DNA of 14,885 nucleotides from UBA4246 sp045113695. GTDB lineage: Bacteria > Bacillota > Clostridia > Christensenellales > Aristaeellaceae. This document shows, piece by piece, positions 1 to 7,027 of this stretch. Position 1 is the stretch's first letter. Each line of letters opens with the position of its first letter. The notes beneath the pieces are model-generated. The model was not told the origin of the DNA. It saw nothing but the letters and a program-made list of their open reading frames with translations, and did not search any database. Made by a program: the position numbers and the translations under genes. The DNA is taken from the NCBI GenBank assembly GCA_045113695.1, contig JBGUJG010000112.1, forward strand, positions 1 to 14,885, given 5' to 3'.

Positions 1-19
1 TCCTCACGAGCGCTTGTGT

Positions 20-49
20 ATCTTACCACTTCTCCCCCTCCTTTGTCAA
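20..49 (-). promoter_or_regulatory. Sigma-A type promoter firing leftward out of the window
   Basis: On the minus strand there is a perfect TTGACA -35 box (49-44) and a TAAGAT -10 box (25-20), separated by 18 bases. Transcription would start near position 13 and leave the window, so the promoter probably serves a leftward gene beyond the left edge. The spacer is purine-rich on that strand. No gene is visible in positions 1-170. The call rests on box match and spacing only. Confidence 0.6.
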
Positions 50-98
50 CACCTTTTTTCTCCTTTTTTTACTCTTTCGCTTTTTTCTGGGTTTACAA

Positions 99-167
99 GG
101 CGCTTTAGCGCCGGTCATTCACCATTATAGGACGAACATTATGTTCTTTCTCATCCTATAATGTTCG
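99..167. repeat. Cluster of overlapping inverted repeats downstream of the Ppx/GppA gene
   Basis: Three stems can be drawn. CATTATAGGA (123-132) pairs with TCCTATAATG (154-163). CGAACATTAT (133-142) pairs with ATAATGTTCG (158-167). GGCGCT/AGCGCC (99-104/107-112) forms a short palindrome. The first two stems share bases 158-163, so they cannot form together. The cluster begins just after the stop codon of the leftward phosphatase gene, so it may end or modulate that transcript. It lacks the clean T-tract of an intrinsic terminator. It could instead be a remnant of a small repeat element. Confidence 0.5.
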
Positions 168-170
168 TAA

Positions 171-1079
171 TCAGAGCGTGGTTTCCCTCGTCAGCCCGGT
201 CAGCAGGTCCGGATCCTCCACAGCGGCGTCCAGGTTGTTGCGGGTCGAGACGGTGAACGAATCAAACCCGGTCAGCTCCAGCGCCGCCAGCAGGATGCAC
301 AGGCCGTGCGGCATGATGTGCACGCGGGACGGATACAGGCCCGGGATATTGGCCCGCTCATTCAGGGAAAGGGAAGAAATCCGCACCAGCTGCTCCCTTG
401 CCTGTTCCTTGGTCAGCTGCGTCCCTTCCAGTTCCTGACCGTGGGAATCGGTAACCAGCTGAATCGCCGCCGCCGTCGTCGCCGTCCCGCCGATCAGAAT
501 CAGCCTGGGCGGACGTTTTAAGGAAAGGATCGGGGCATACGCGGTCCGGAGCCGGCTGATCACCCGGCCGTACACGCGCTCCGCGTCCTTGACCGACAGG
601 ATTTCGCCTTCTTTCAGGAGCCTGCTGGCGCCTTCCTGGGCGCTGATGGATTTGATGATCTTTCCTTCCGCCCCGTACGTCAGCTCCGCCGAGCCGCCGC
701 CGATATCGAGCACGGCGCACTGGCTGCCGGCGGACGCGGCGCGGAAAGCAAGCTCCGCCTCCTTGTTGCCGGAAATAATCTTCAGCCGCAGGCCTGTTCC
801 AGCCAAAAGACGCCGGGAGAATTCTTCCGAATTCCCGGCGTCCCTGGTTGCGCTGGTGGCCAGCAGCATGATGTATTCCGCTCCGAACTGAATGGCGCGC
901 TTCTTGAGGCGCAGCACGGCGCGGACCGTCCGGTCCATCGCCTCATCGGAAAGGTTCCCGTCTTCATTGAGCCCCGAAAACAGCTTCGTATCTTCCCGCG
1001 CCCTGTCTTCCAGCCCGTTTTCGAGCCGGGTCAGCAGCCGGGTTGAATTGGAACCGATCGCAATTGCTCCGATGTTCAT
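171..1079 (-). CDS. ppx: Ppx/GppA-family exopolyphosphatase / pppGpp phosphohydrolase-like protein
   Basis: A 302-residue protein of the sugar-kinase/Hsp70/actin fold family that hydrolyses inorganic polyphosphate or the gamma phosphate of pppGpp in the cytoplasm. Visible motifs are the N-terminal phosphate loop IGSNSTRLL (8-16), LLATSATRDAGNSEEF (about 72-87), LDIGGGSAEL (about 124-133) and LIGGTATTAAA (near 200). The length fits the short two-domain form without a C-terminal HD domain. The family normally has Asp in the first loop (DxGSNS), but residue 7 here is Ala, encoded by GCG. This may change metal or phosphate handling. The start overlaps the stop of the upstream division gene in an ATGA, and a GGAGGAAGG ribosome binding site lies inside that gene, so the two are probably translationally coupled. 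Polyphosphatase and pppGpp activity cannot be told apart from sequence. Confidence 0.88.
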   Translation of the reverse strand: MNIGAIAIGSNSTRLLTRLENGLEDRAREDTKLFSGLNEDGNLSDEAMDRTVRAVLRLKKRAIQFGAEYIMLLATSATRDAGNSEEFSRRLLAGTGLRLKIISGNKEAELAFRAASAGSQCAVLDIGGGSAELTYGAEGKIIKSISAQEGASRLLKEGEILSVKDAERVYGRVISRLRTAYAPILSLKRPPRLILIGGTATTAAAIQLVTDSHGQELEGTQLTKEQAREQLVRISSLSLNERANIPGLYPSRVHIMPHGLCILLAALELTGFDSFTVSTRNNLDAAVEDPDLLTGLTRETTL

Positions 1080-1423
1080 TGGCCTTCCTCCGCTATTTCC
1101 GTCTGTGCTTCTCCGCCGTTTTCAAGCAGCTCGTCCAGGTTGGTCACGACAAACCGGATCTCTCCGGGCATCAGGTACCCGTTTTCCCTGGCCCGCTGTT
1201 CAATATAATCGGCGGAGTCAGCCATGTTGATCTCCGTCTGTTTTTCGCTTTTCTGCTGCCGGAGTTTCTGCTGCACGTCATGCAGCGCGTCCCTTCTGTC
1301 CAGAAGGATGCGCTCATCCCGCACCAGGCCCCAGTACAGAAGCGCCGTGCAGAGCACCAGGCCGCATGCAATCCAGAGAACCGCCTGCCACCGTACTTTT
1401 TTGTTTTTCCAGTTTTCGCTCAT
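1076..1423 (-). CDS. divIC: DivIC/FtsB-like septum formation initiator protein
   Basis: A 115-residue bitopic membrane protein. It has a short basic cytoplasmic N-terminus (1-11), one membrane span (about 12-33), a charged coiled coil rich in Gln, Lys and Arg (about 35-67), and the family signature ADYIEQRARENGYLMPGEIRF (69-91, abbreviated here as YIEQRAREN...MPGEI). Family members (DivIC/FtsB) bind FtsL and DivIB/FtsQ in the divisome outside the membrane and help trigger septal wall synthesis. The start is set by GGAGG (1431-1435) seven bases upstream of the ATG. The gene lies 70 bases after the wall-binding protein gene and overlaps the phosphatase gene by 4 bases, suggesting one leftward operon. 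The acidic tail (about 100-115) is variable in this family. Confidence 0.88.
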   Translation of the reverse strand: MSENWKNKKVRWQAVLWIACGLVLCTALLYWGLVRDERILLDRRDALHDVQQKLRQQKSEKQTEINMADSADYIEQRARENGYLMPGEIRFVVTNLDELLENGGEAQTEIAEEGQ

Positions 1424-1470
1424 TCTTTATCCTCCCGGCCCTGCTGCCGGCACCCGTCCCAACGCCGCCC

Positions 1471-1492
1471 GGCGGGGTTCTGCTGCCCCGCC
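1471..1492. other. GC-rich hairpin between wall-protein gene and division gene
   Basis: GGCGGGG (1471-1477) and CCCCGCC (1486-1492) form a perfect 7-bp stem with an 8-base loop, starting one base after the stop codon of the leftward wall-protein gene. No T-tract follows on the minus strand, so it is unlikely to be a full intrinsic terminator. It could slow polymerase or protect the upstream mRNA, lowering expression of the downstream division and phosphatase genes. Confidence 0.45.
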
Positions 1493-1493
1493 G

Positions 1494-4418
1494 TCAGTTG
1501 ACGGTGATGCCGGTCAGCGACTTCCAGGCATCCCGCAGGGTCGTCTGATTGGTCACACCGTAATCCGGGTCGTACTGCCTGCACTCGTCCATATCCCGCA
1601 GGAAATGGACGCACAGATGGCCGTCAAAGCCGTTGTCAGAGACCGATCCGTTCAGATGCGGACGGTTGTGCATGGTCGCCATGGTCCAGCGTCCGTCCGG
1701 CAGCTGGACATAGACCACGTGGACTGTCCAGCCGGTCTTCCCGAAGGAGCGGTTCATCAGCAGGGTATCCCGCAGGGTCTGCGGTTCTGAGTCACAGTGC
1801 CGACCGCGGGAATAGACCCGGAGATTCCACCAGGTACTCGTTTTCGGGTCCAGAATTTTCAGCGTGCTGCCGGTCGTCAGGGAAGGCTTGACCACATTGT
1901 ACCAGTGCAGCAGCTGGATTTTGGAAGTTTCCGGGACGACCATGATATTCTCATTGGCGCCGACCGTCAGGACAGGCGTCGCCGCGGCACCGTTGGCCCG
2001 GCCGCTGTAGAGGACGCGCTGGGTGGCCGCGTCCGCCGCGCCGGATGTCACCAGTCCGTTCCGCATCTGGAACTGAACGACGGCGTTGTGCGTCAGCTCG
2101 TCAAACTTGCCGTTGACCGTGACAGTATAGCCAAGCTGCTGCAGGGCCTTCTGCATCTTCGTCACGGAAGCGGTGTCCGCCACGCTGTCGCCGTAGTTGA
2201 TGCGCAACGTGCTGTAGCTGGCCAGGGATTCCGAATACGGCTGGGCGGCGGAAGAAAACAGGGCCGTAAAGGTTTTGGTGCCGGCCAGTCCGTCCTTCGT
2301 CAGACCGTGAGCGGCCTGGAACCGCTTGACCGCATCCATCGTGGCGCTGTCGTAAGTACCGGTGACATTGGCCAGATAATTGAGCTGCCGGAGCCTCTGC
2401 TGGACATATTCCACGTCTTTTCCCTGATAGCCCTGACGGAGGGTCCTGGTCAGGAGGGACGTATCATATCCGCCGCCGGAGACTGCCGGGGTTGCGGTGG
2501 GCGCCGGCGTTGCCGTCGCCCAGGAAGAACCGGTAAAGATCAGGTACTGGTTGAGGGCATAACCGGTCTGGCCGCCGTATTCCACCTGGCTCCAGACGGC
2601 TCCGCGCTCCAGCACATTGACCGTCGTACCGTTCGGGATGCCGGTCAGCACCTTGGCGCTGGTGCTGGCGTATGCGCGGAGGTTCAGACCGCCGCTGGAA
2701 ACCGATACGACCGCCGTACCGCTTTCCCCTATATAGGAAGGAACTGCGGTGGCCGCGGGCGCCGCCGTCGGAGCCGCCCAGGTCGGGGCCGGAACGGCTG
2801 TCGGCGCGCGCGTCGGCACAGGCGTCGGGACGGCAGTCGGGACGGCGGTCGGGGCTGCTTCAAAAACGAGATACTGGGTCATCACATAGCCGGACAGCCC
2901 GCCGTAGGCCACCTGGCTCCAGATCGGGCCCCTGCTCAGGACGGAAACGGCCGCGCCGTTCGGGATGACCATCAGGGCGCCGGCAGAGGTGCTGGCATAG
3001 GCCCGCAGGATCAGCCGCCCGCCGCTGACGCGCGCTTCCCCGGACATCCCCGCAGGTCCCGCAGCCGTCCGCGCGGGTGCCTGGGTGATCACGGGCGCCG
3101 GCGTTTTCGTGACGGCCGGCACATAGGGCGCCGCCGTTGCGGTCTCCCGGAAGGTCAGATACCGGGTCATCACATAGCCGGTCATGCCGTTGTACGAAAC
3201 CCTGGACCAGAGATCCCCAGCGCTGATCACCTGCACGGTCGCGCCGTTCGGGATATAGAGGAGCGATAAGGACCCGGTGCTGGGGGTGGCGCGCAGGTTC
3301 AGACGGCCGCCCGTCACCACAGCGGCCGAGGCCGCCGGCGCCGCCGTCGGAACAGCCGTCGGGACGGCCGTCGGCACCGCGGTCGGCCTGGCGGTCGCCG
3401 GAGCAGGGTCAATCATGAAATACAGATACCGGGTCTGTACATATCCTGTTTTGCCGGAATAGACGACTTTCGTCCACGCGTCGCCTTTTTCCAGCACCTG
3501 CACGGTCTGGCCGAAGGCGATGCGGACCAGCGAAACCGATGTCGCGCTCGGGCTTTCCCTCAGGTTCAGCATCCCGCCGCTGGTCTGCACCCGGGCCAGG
3601 CCCGTCACCTGCTGCGCAGGCGCAGCGGTCGGGGCGGGAGCCGGGGCGGCGGTCGCCGCCGGCGCCGGATCGCCCAGGGTGAGATAACCGGTCATCACAT
3701 AGCCCTGCCGGTCATGCCAGCGGACCAGGGACCAGGAAGATTCCAGATCCAGCACGCCGACCGTGCTGCCGTTCGGAAGGTACGCCAGGGCAGTGGACAG
3801 CGTGCTGCGGGCAGAGCGGAGCGTGAGCGTTCCGCCGGAGGTGGTGACGACGGCTGTGGCCGTTATGCCCTCCGCGGCGTTTTCCAGCCTGCGCTGGGTC
3901 GTCTGATCAGCCCGGCCGGTGGCAGTCAGGCCATAATCCTGCTGAAAATCCAAAACGGCTTCCCGCGTGGCGGCGCCGTACACGCCGTTTGAATCCGGCT
4001 GATAGCCCAGCATCTTCAGACGGTTCTGAAGGGTCCGGACGGCCAGCCCGGTACTGCCCTGCTGCAGATCGCCGGACGAAGCGGGCGCGGCAGGCGCAGC
4101 GGTCGGGGCTGCCGTGGGGAAGGTTTCACCGGGCGCCAGGGCATACAGCCTGGTCAGCGTGGCATTCCCCGCCAGACCGTCTGCCCGCAGTCCCTGATCC
4201 CGCTGAAAGGCCAGTACGGCGGCCCAGGTGTCGCTGTCGTAGGTGCCGGCCGTACCGACCGTATAGCCCAGGGCCTCCAGGGCATTCTGCATCTTCCGCA
4301 CATCCTGCCCCGTCGCGCCCGGCCGGATCGTTGTGTACGCGGCGCCCGCGGGGACAGCGGCCAGCAGCGACACCGCCAGTGTCAGGGCGATGAACTTCCG
4401 TTTATATGTTCCGGGCAT
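1494..4418 (-). CDS. Secreted multi-domain SH3 / peptidoglycan-binding protein with Cys/His-rich C-terminal domain
   Basis: A 974-residue exported wall-associated protein. A signal peptide spans about 1-26 (basic start, hydrophobic core, AGA end). Then come two PG_binding_1-type modules (about 33-92 and 119-178), five bacterial SH3 modules (about 186-248, 272-335, 362-424, 459-520, 567-629), two more PG-binding modules (about 655-720 and 737-804) and a C-terminal domain (about 815-974). Linkers are Pro/Thr/Ala-rich with PTAVPTAVPTAVP repeats. SH3 copies 4 and 5 are very alike (LRAYASTSA, IPNG, WSQV.YGG, QYLIF or QYLVF), suggesting recent internal duplication. The last domain has conserved-looking RHCDSEP (873-879), MHNRPH (916-921) and GHLCVHF (933-939), which could form a Cys/His active site loosely like an L,D-transpeptidase. 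That function is inferred, not established. The start has a strong AAAGGAGGG site (4425-4433) six bases upstream. Confidence 0.9.
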   Translation of the reverse strand: MPGTYKRKFIALTLAVSLLAAVPAGAAYTTIRPGATGQDVRKMQNALEALGYTVGTAGTYDSDTWAAVLAFQRDQGLRADGLAGNATLTRLYALAPGETFPTAAPTAAPAAPASSGDLQQGSTGLAVRTLQNRLKMLGYQPDSNGVYGAATREAVLDFQQDYGLTATGRADQTTQRRLENAAEGITATAVVTTSGGTLTLRSARSTLSTALAYLPNGSTVGVLDLESSWSLVRWHDRQGYVMTGYLTLGDPAPAATAAPAPAPTAAPAQQVTGLARVQTSGGMLNLRESPSATSVSLVRIAFGQTVQVLEKGDAWTKVVYSGKTGYVQTRYLYFMIDPAPATARPTAVPTAVPTAVPTAAPAASAAVVTGGRLNLRATPSTGSLSLLYIPNGATVQVISAGDLWSRVSYNGMTGYVMTRYLTFRETATAAPYVPAVTKTPAPVITQAPARTAAGPAGMSGEARVSGGRLILRAYASTSAGALMVIPNGAAVSVLSRGPIWSQVAYGGLSGYVMTQYLVFEAAPTAVPTAVPTPVPTRAPTAVPAPTWAAPTAAPAATAVPSYIGESGTAVVSVSSGGLNLRAYASTSAKVLTGIPNGTTVNVLERGAVWSQVEYGGQTGYALNQYLIFTGSSWATATPAPTATPAVSGGGYDTSLLTRTLRQGYQGKDVEYVQQRLRQLNYLANVTGTYDSATMDAVKRFQAAHGLTKDGLAGTKTFTALFSSAAQPYSESLASYSTLRINYGDSVADTASVTKMQKALQQLGYTVTVNGKFDELTHNAVVQFQMRNGLVTSGAADAATQRVLYSGRANGAAATPVLTVGANENIMVVPETSKIQLLHWYNVVKPSLTTGSTLKILDPKTSTWWNLRVYSRGRHCDSEPQTLRDTLLMNRSFGKTGWTVHVVYVQLPDGRWTMATMHNRPHLNGSVSDNGFDGHLCVHFLRDMDECRQYDPDYGVTNQTTLRDAWKSLTGITVN

Positions 4419-4495
4419 GTACAGCCCTCCTTTGCCTGCTTCGTTTTTCGTGATTCTTTTGCCGTTTCAGCCATTATTTGCAGATATACAGGGTC

Positions 4496-4525
4496 ATTAT
4501 ACCACGCCGCGCCGCCTTCCGGCAA
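4496..4525 (-). promoter_or_regulatory. Probable promoter for the secreted SH3/PG-binding protein gene
   Basis: On the minus strand a perfect TATAAT (4501-4496) lies 18 bases downstream of TTGCCG (4525-4520), a 4/6 match to the -35 consensus. It faces the wall-protein gene that starts at 4418, giving a 5' leader of about 70 bases. It stands back to back with the rightward promoter at 4629-4657, so the intergenic stretch 4419-4705 is a divergent promoter region. I see no operator-like palindrome between the two promoters. Confidence 0.5.
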
Positions 4526-4628
4526 TCCTTTTGTCCCTTTGTTACAAATAAGTTCCGATTTTTCCGGAAATCCCTCCGGGCTTGTCGCTCTTTCTTAACG
4601 CTCTTGTCATTATTTCTTCACAGATTCG

Positions 4629-4657
4629 TTGACATCCGCCTGTTTTCCCTGTAAAAT
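4629..4657 (+). promoter_or_regulatory. Sigma-A promoter for the secreted hypothetical protein
   Basis: TTGACA (4629-4634), a 17-base spacer and TAAAAT (4652-4657) form a near-consensus housekeeping promoter. The expected start point is near 4664, about 42 bases before the ATG at 4706. Confidence 0.72.
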
Positions 4658-4705
4658 GTTTCCGTACGCATGATTGACCGCTGGAAAGATCAGAAGGAGT
4701 AGACC

Positions 4706-5737
4706 ATGATGACGATAAAGGTCAGGCGGTTTCTGTCCCTGATCATTTTGCTGCCGATGCTGCTTTCCCTCTGTCCCGCAGCAGGGGCGGAGACCCCTTC
4801 CCTGTTCATTCCGGACAGACTGAAGGACCTGCACCTGCCCGAAATGCCGGAGATTCCGGACATGCCGGAGCCGCCGGCCCTTTCCTGCTGGATGGATCTT
4901 CTGGAAGAAACGGACGGCTGCCCCAAAGTCGCCGACCCGGACGGGAATTTCCATCTGCAGTTTGATCAGCAGGTATCCCGCTGCACGGTGGACGGCCACG
5001 CCGTGACCATCGGCGAAAACGGCTACGGGGAGATTCCGGCCGAGCAAACCGACATGCAGAAGATCAATATCAGCGCCGTTTCGGGGGACGTTACCTATGA
5101 CTATCTGACCCCCGGCACGCTGTCCAGGGCGGTTGGCCGTTTCGGCAAGCTCACCGTCTATTACAACGGGTACGGCTGCGCGACCCGGATGATTCTTTCC
5201 GGGAATACGGATTATTTCCGCAGCGGCGCGGCGGGCTGCACGTCCGTGATCACCTGGGAAAGCGTGATTCTGGAAACACCCGCCCCTGCCGGCAGCACGA
5301 AAAAGCCGGTACAGACCCGCGTATGGTATGTCGACCGCGTGGAAGTCTCCTATCCCGAGGGCAGCTTTCTCCGCCGCGGCATCGCATACTATCTGAATGA
5401 TAAAAAGAATACCCTGGACTGTTACCGGGTGGTCTACGATGACACCCCGTCGGACCGTTACCTGATCCTGTACTCGGGCAAGACCTATGACTGCGGCGGC
5501 GTTCATTACGAGGAAGACCAGATCCTGGGCGGACTGTACGAAGACCTTTCCGCAGCGAATATCTACACCGAGGATCCCCTGACGGGCGTCAAACTCCCGG
5601 GCCGGGTGTACGAAAACGCCTCCGGCAAGTATTTCGGCAGCAACCGGTGGATCAGCCTGGTGACCGGCGAACCGTACAAGGGAAGGAAAACCCTGAGGAA
5701 GCTGATGAGCTTTACCAGCCCCAGGGTGGAAGAATAA
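4706..5737 (+). CDS. Secreted protein of unknown function
   Basis: A 343-residue protein that I do not recognise. The N-terminus is a signal peptide: MMTIKVRRF, then a hydrophobic stretch (about 9-22), then a likely cleavage site after AAGA (about 28), so the mature protein is probably outside the cell. A Pro/Glu/Met-rich linker follows (about 42-58, LPEMPEIPDMPEPP). The remainder is rich in Tyr, Gly and Asp and looks beta-rich, with several cysteines; no catalytic motif is evident. The start is supported by AGAAGGAG (4692-4699) six bases upstream, and the gene has its own near-consensus promoter and a strong terminator, so it is probably a single-gene unit. It is divergent from the SH3/PG-binding protein, so a shared role at the cell envelope is possible but is only inference. 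Confidence 0.85.
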   Translation: MMTIKVRRFLSLIILLPMLLSLCPAAGAETPSLFIPDRLKDLHLPEMPEIPDMPEPPALSCWMDLLEETDGCPKVADPDGNFHLQFDQQVSRCTVDGHAVTIGENGYGEIPAEQTDMQKINISAVSGDVTYDYLTPGTLSRAVGRFGKLTVYYNGYGCATRMILSGNTDYFRSGAAGCTSVITWESVILETPAPAGSTKKPVQTRVWYVDRVEVSYPEGSFLRRGIAYYLNDKKNTLDCYRVVYDDTPSDRYLILYSGKTYDCGGVHYEEDQILGGLYEDLSAANIYTEDPLTGVKLPGRVYENASGKYFGSNRWISLVTGEPYKGRKTLRKLMSFTSPRVEE

Positions 5738-5750
5738 ACAGCCCGTCGTC

Positions 5751-5787
5751 CAACAAAAAAGAGCTGTCAGACAGCTCTTTTTTGTTG
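5751..5787. terminator. Bidirectional intrinsic terminator
   Basis: A perfect 17-bp inverted repeat (5751-5767 and 5771-5787) has a 3-base loop. The core GAGCTGT/ACAGCTC is flanked by A6 on the left and T6 on the right, so it works in both directions. It lies 14 bases after the stop of the rightward secreted protein gene and 15 bases beyond the stop of the leftward fprA gene, ending both convergent transcripts. Confidence 0.93.
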
Positions 5788-5801
5788 AAAAGATTTCCGT
5801 T

Positions 5802-6998
5802 TTATGCCCGGACCGCCTCGGCGATCGCCTCCGCCAGGGCGTTCAGCTGTTCCGTCTGGGCGTCCTTGAGGGCCGATTTCATCGTCAGCGTTTCGCCCAG
5901 CCGGGGGCAGTTTTTAAGGCCGCCCAGGATTTCCAGCATGAGCTTGCCGGAATTCGGGGCCCAGGTGCCGTTTTCCATTATCGCGAAGGGGCGGTTCTGC
6001 AGGTCGTGGGCTTTGAGGTCCAGCAGGAGGTGCTCCATCGGGGTGAAGATGCCGTTGTTATAAGTAGCGGAGGCAAAGACCAGAACCTTCGCCCGGAAGG
6101 CCTCGGCCACCAGGAAGCTCAGGTCCTCCCGGGCGGCATCATACACCCAGGCGGAAACGCCGCGGGCTTTGAGCGCTTCGCCCAGCTTCCGGGCGGCTTC
6201 GAGGGTATGGCCGTAGACGGAGCCAGCGAAGATCACCGCTTCGGCATCCTCCGCCTGATACCGGCTCCACAGGTCGTATTTGCCGATGAACCAGGCAAGA
6301 TTTTCCCGCCAGACGGGACCGTGGAGGGGCAGGATCATGCGGATATCCAGCTTCGCGGCCTTCTTCAGGACGTTCTGCACCGGGGTGCCGTACTTGCCGA
6401 CGATGTTGGCGTAGTAACGCCGGGCATCCCGGAGCCATTCCGTTTCAAAGGGCACCTCGTCGGCAAACAGCTTTCCCTCAAGGACGCCGAAGGTGCCGAA
6501 GGCATCTGCCGAGAATAACCAGCCCGTGGTTTTGTCAAACGACAGCGCGACCTCCGGCCAGTGAACCATCGGGGCGAGGGTGAACGTAAGTTCGTGCTTT
6601 CCCAGGGACAGCTCCGAGCCTTCTTTTATTTCCATTACTCGGGCGGAAATATCCAGGTCAAAGAACTGGCCGAACATCACGGAGGCCTTTTTGGTCATCA
6701 CGGCCGTGGTCTCCGGGTGGACTTTGAGCAGGGCCGCCAGCGTGCCCGAATGGTCCGGCTCCATGTGGTGGACGATCACGTAATCCAGCGGTTTTCCGTC
6801 CAGGGCATCCTTCAGGTTTTCAAAGAAGGCGACGCCTTCCCGCTCGTCCACGGTGTCAAAGAGGGCCGTCTTTTCGTCCAGCAGCAGATAGCTGTTGTAG
6901 GTGACGCCCCGGGGGATCGGGTACACGCTCTCAAACAGATCGGTCTTCGTATCGTCCACGCCCAGATAGATCAGGTCTTCGGCAATGTTGCGCAGCAT
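5802..6998 (-). CDS. fprA: Flavodiiron protein (FprA-type A-type flavoprotein)
   Basis: A 398-residue cytoplasmic enzyme that reduces O2 to water and/or NO to N2O, protecting anaerobes. Residues 1-250 form a metallo-beta-lactamase-like diiron domain. Its expected iron ligands are all visible: H78, E80, D82 and H83 in HHMEPDH, H146 in MVHWPE, D165 in SADAFG, and H226 in LPLHGP. Residues about 253-398 form a flavodoxin-like FMN domain with the phosphate loop GSVYGHT (259-265). Electrons normally come from rubredoxin or a related donor, but no donor gene is seen here. Length matches the minimal two-domain family without extra rubredoxin or oxidoreductase modules. The start is set by GGAGG (7007-7011) eight bases upstream. 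It is the last gene of the purA-phosphoesterase-fprA series and lies 29 bases after the phosphoesterase gene. Confidence 0.95.
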   Translation of the reverse strand: MLRNIAEDLIYLGVDDTKTDLFESVYPIPRGVTYNSYLLLDEKTALFDTVDEREGVAFFENLKDALDGKPLDYVIVHHMEPDHSGTLAALLKVHPETTAVMTKKASVMFGQFFDLDISARVMEIKEGSELSLGKHELTFTLAPMVHWPEVALSFDKTTGWLFSADAFGTFGVLEGKLFADEVPFETEWLRDARRYYANIVGKYGTPVQNVLKKAAKLDIRMILPLHGPVWRENLAWFIGKYDLWSRYQAEDAEAVIFAGSVYGHTLEAARKLGEALKARGVSAWVYDAAREDLSFLVAEAFRAKVLVFASATYNNGIFTPMEHLLLDLKAHDLQNRPFAIMENGTWAPNSGKLMLEILGGLKNCPRLGETLTMKSALKDAQTEQLNALAEAIAEAVRA

Positions 6999-7027
6999 CG
7001 GTCATTCCTCCATGAACTGTATGATGG

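Noticed and set aside
1797..3269. A 490-codon rightward open frame opposite the SH3/PG-binding gene
   Set aside because: Its Arg/Gly-rich repeats mirror the Pro/Thr/Ala linkers on the other strand. No ribosome binding site or domain supports it.
2790..3400. Short regular repeats that could suggest a CRISPR array
   Set aside because: They are in-frame codon repeats for PTAVP-type protein linkers, without unique spacers of constant length.
4610..5506. A 298-codon leftward open frame opposite the secreted hypothetical protein
   Set aside because: The rightward gene has a promoter, a ribosome binding site, a signal peptide and a terminator. The antisense frame runs through that promoter and shows none of these.
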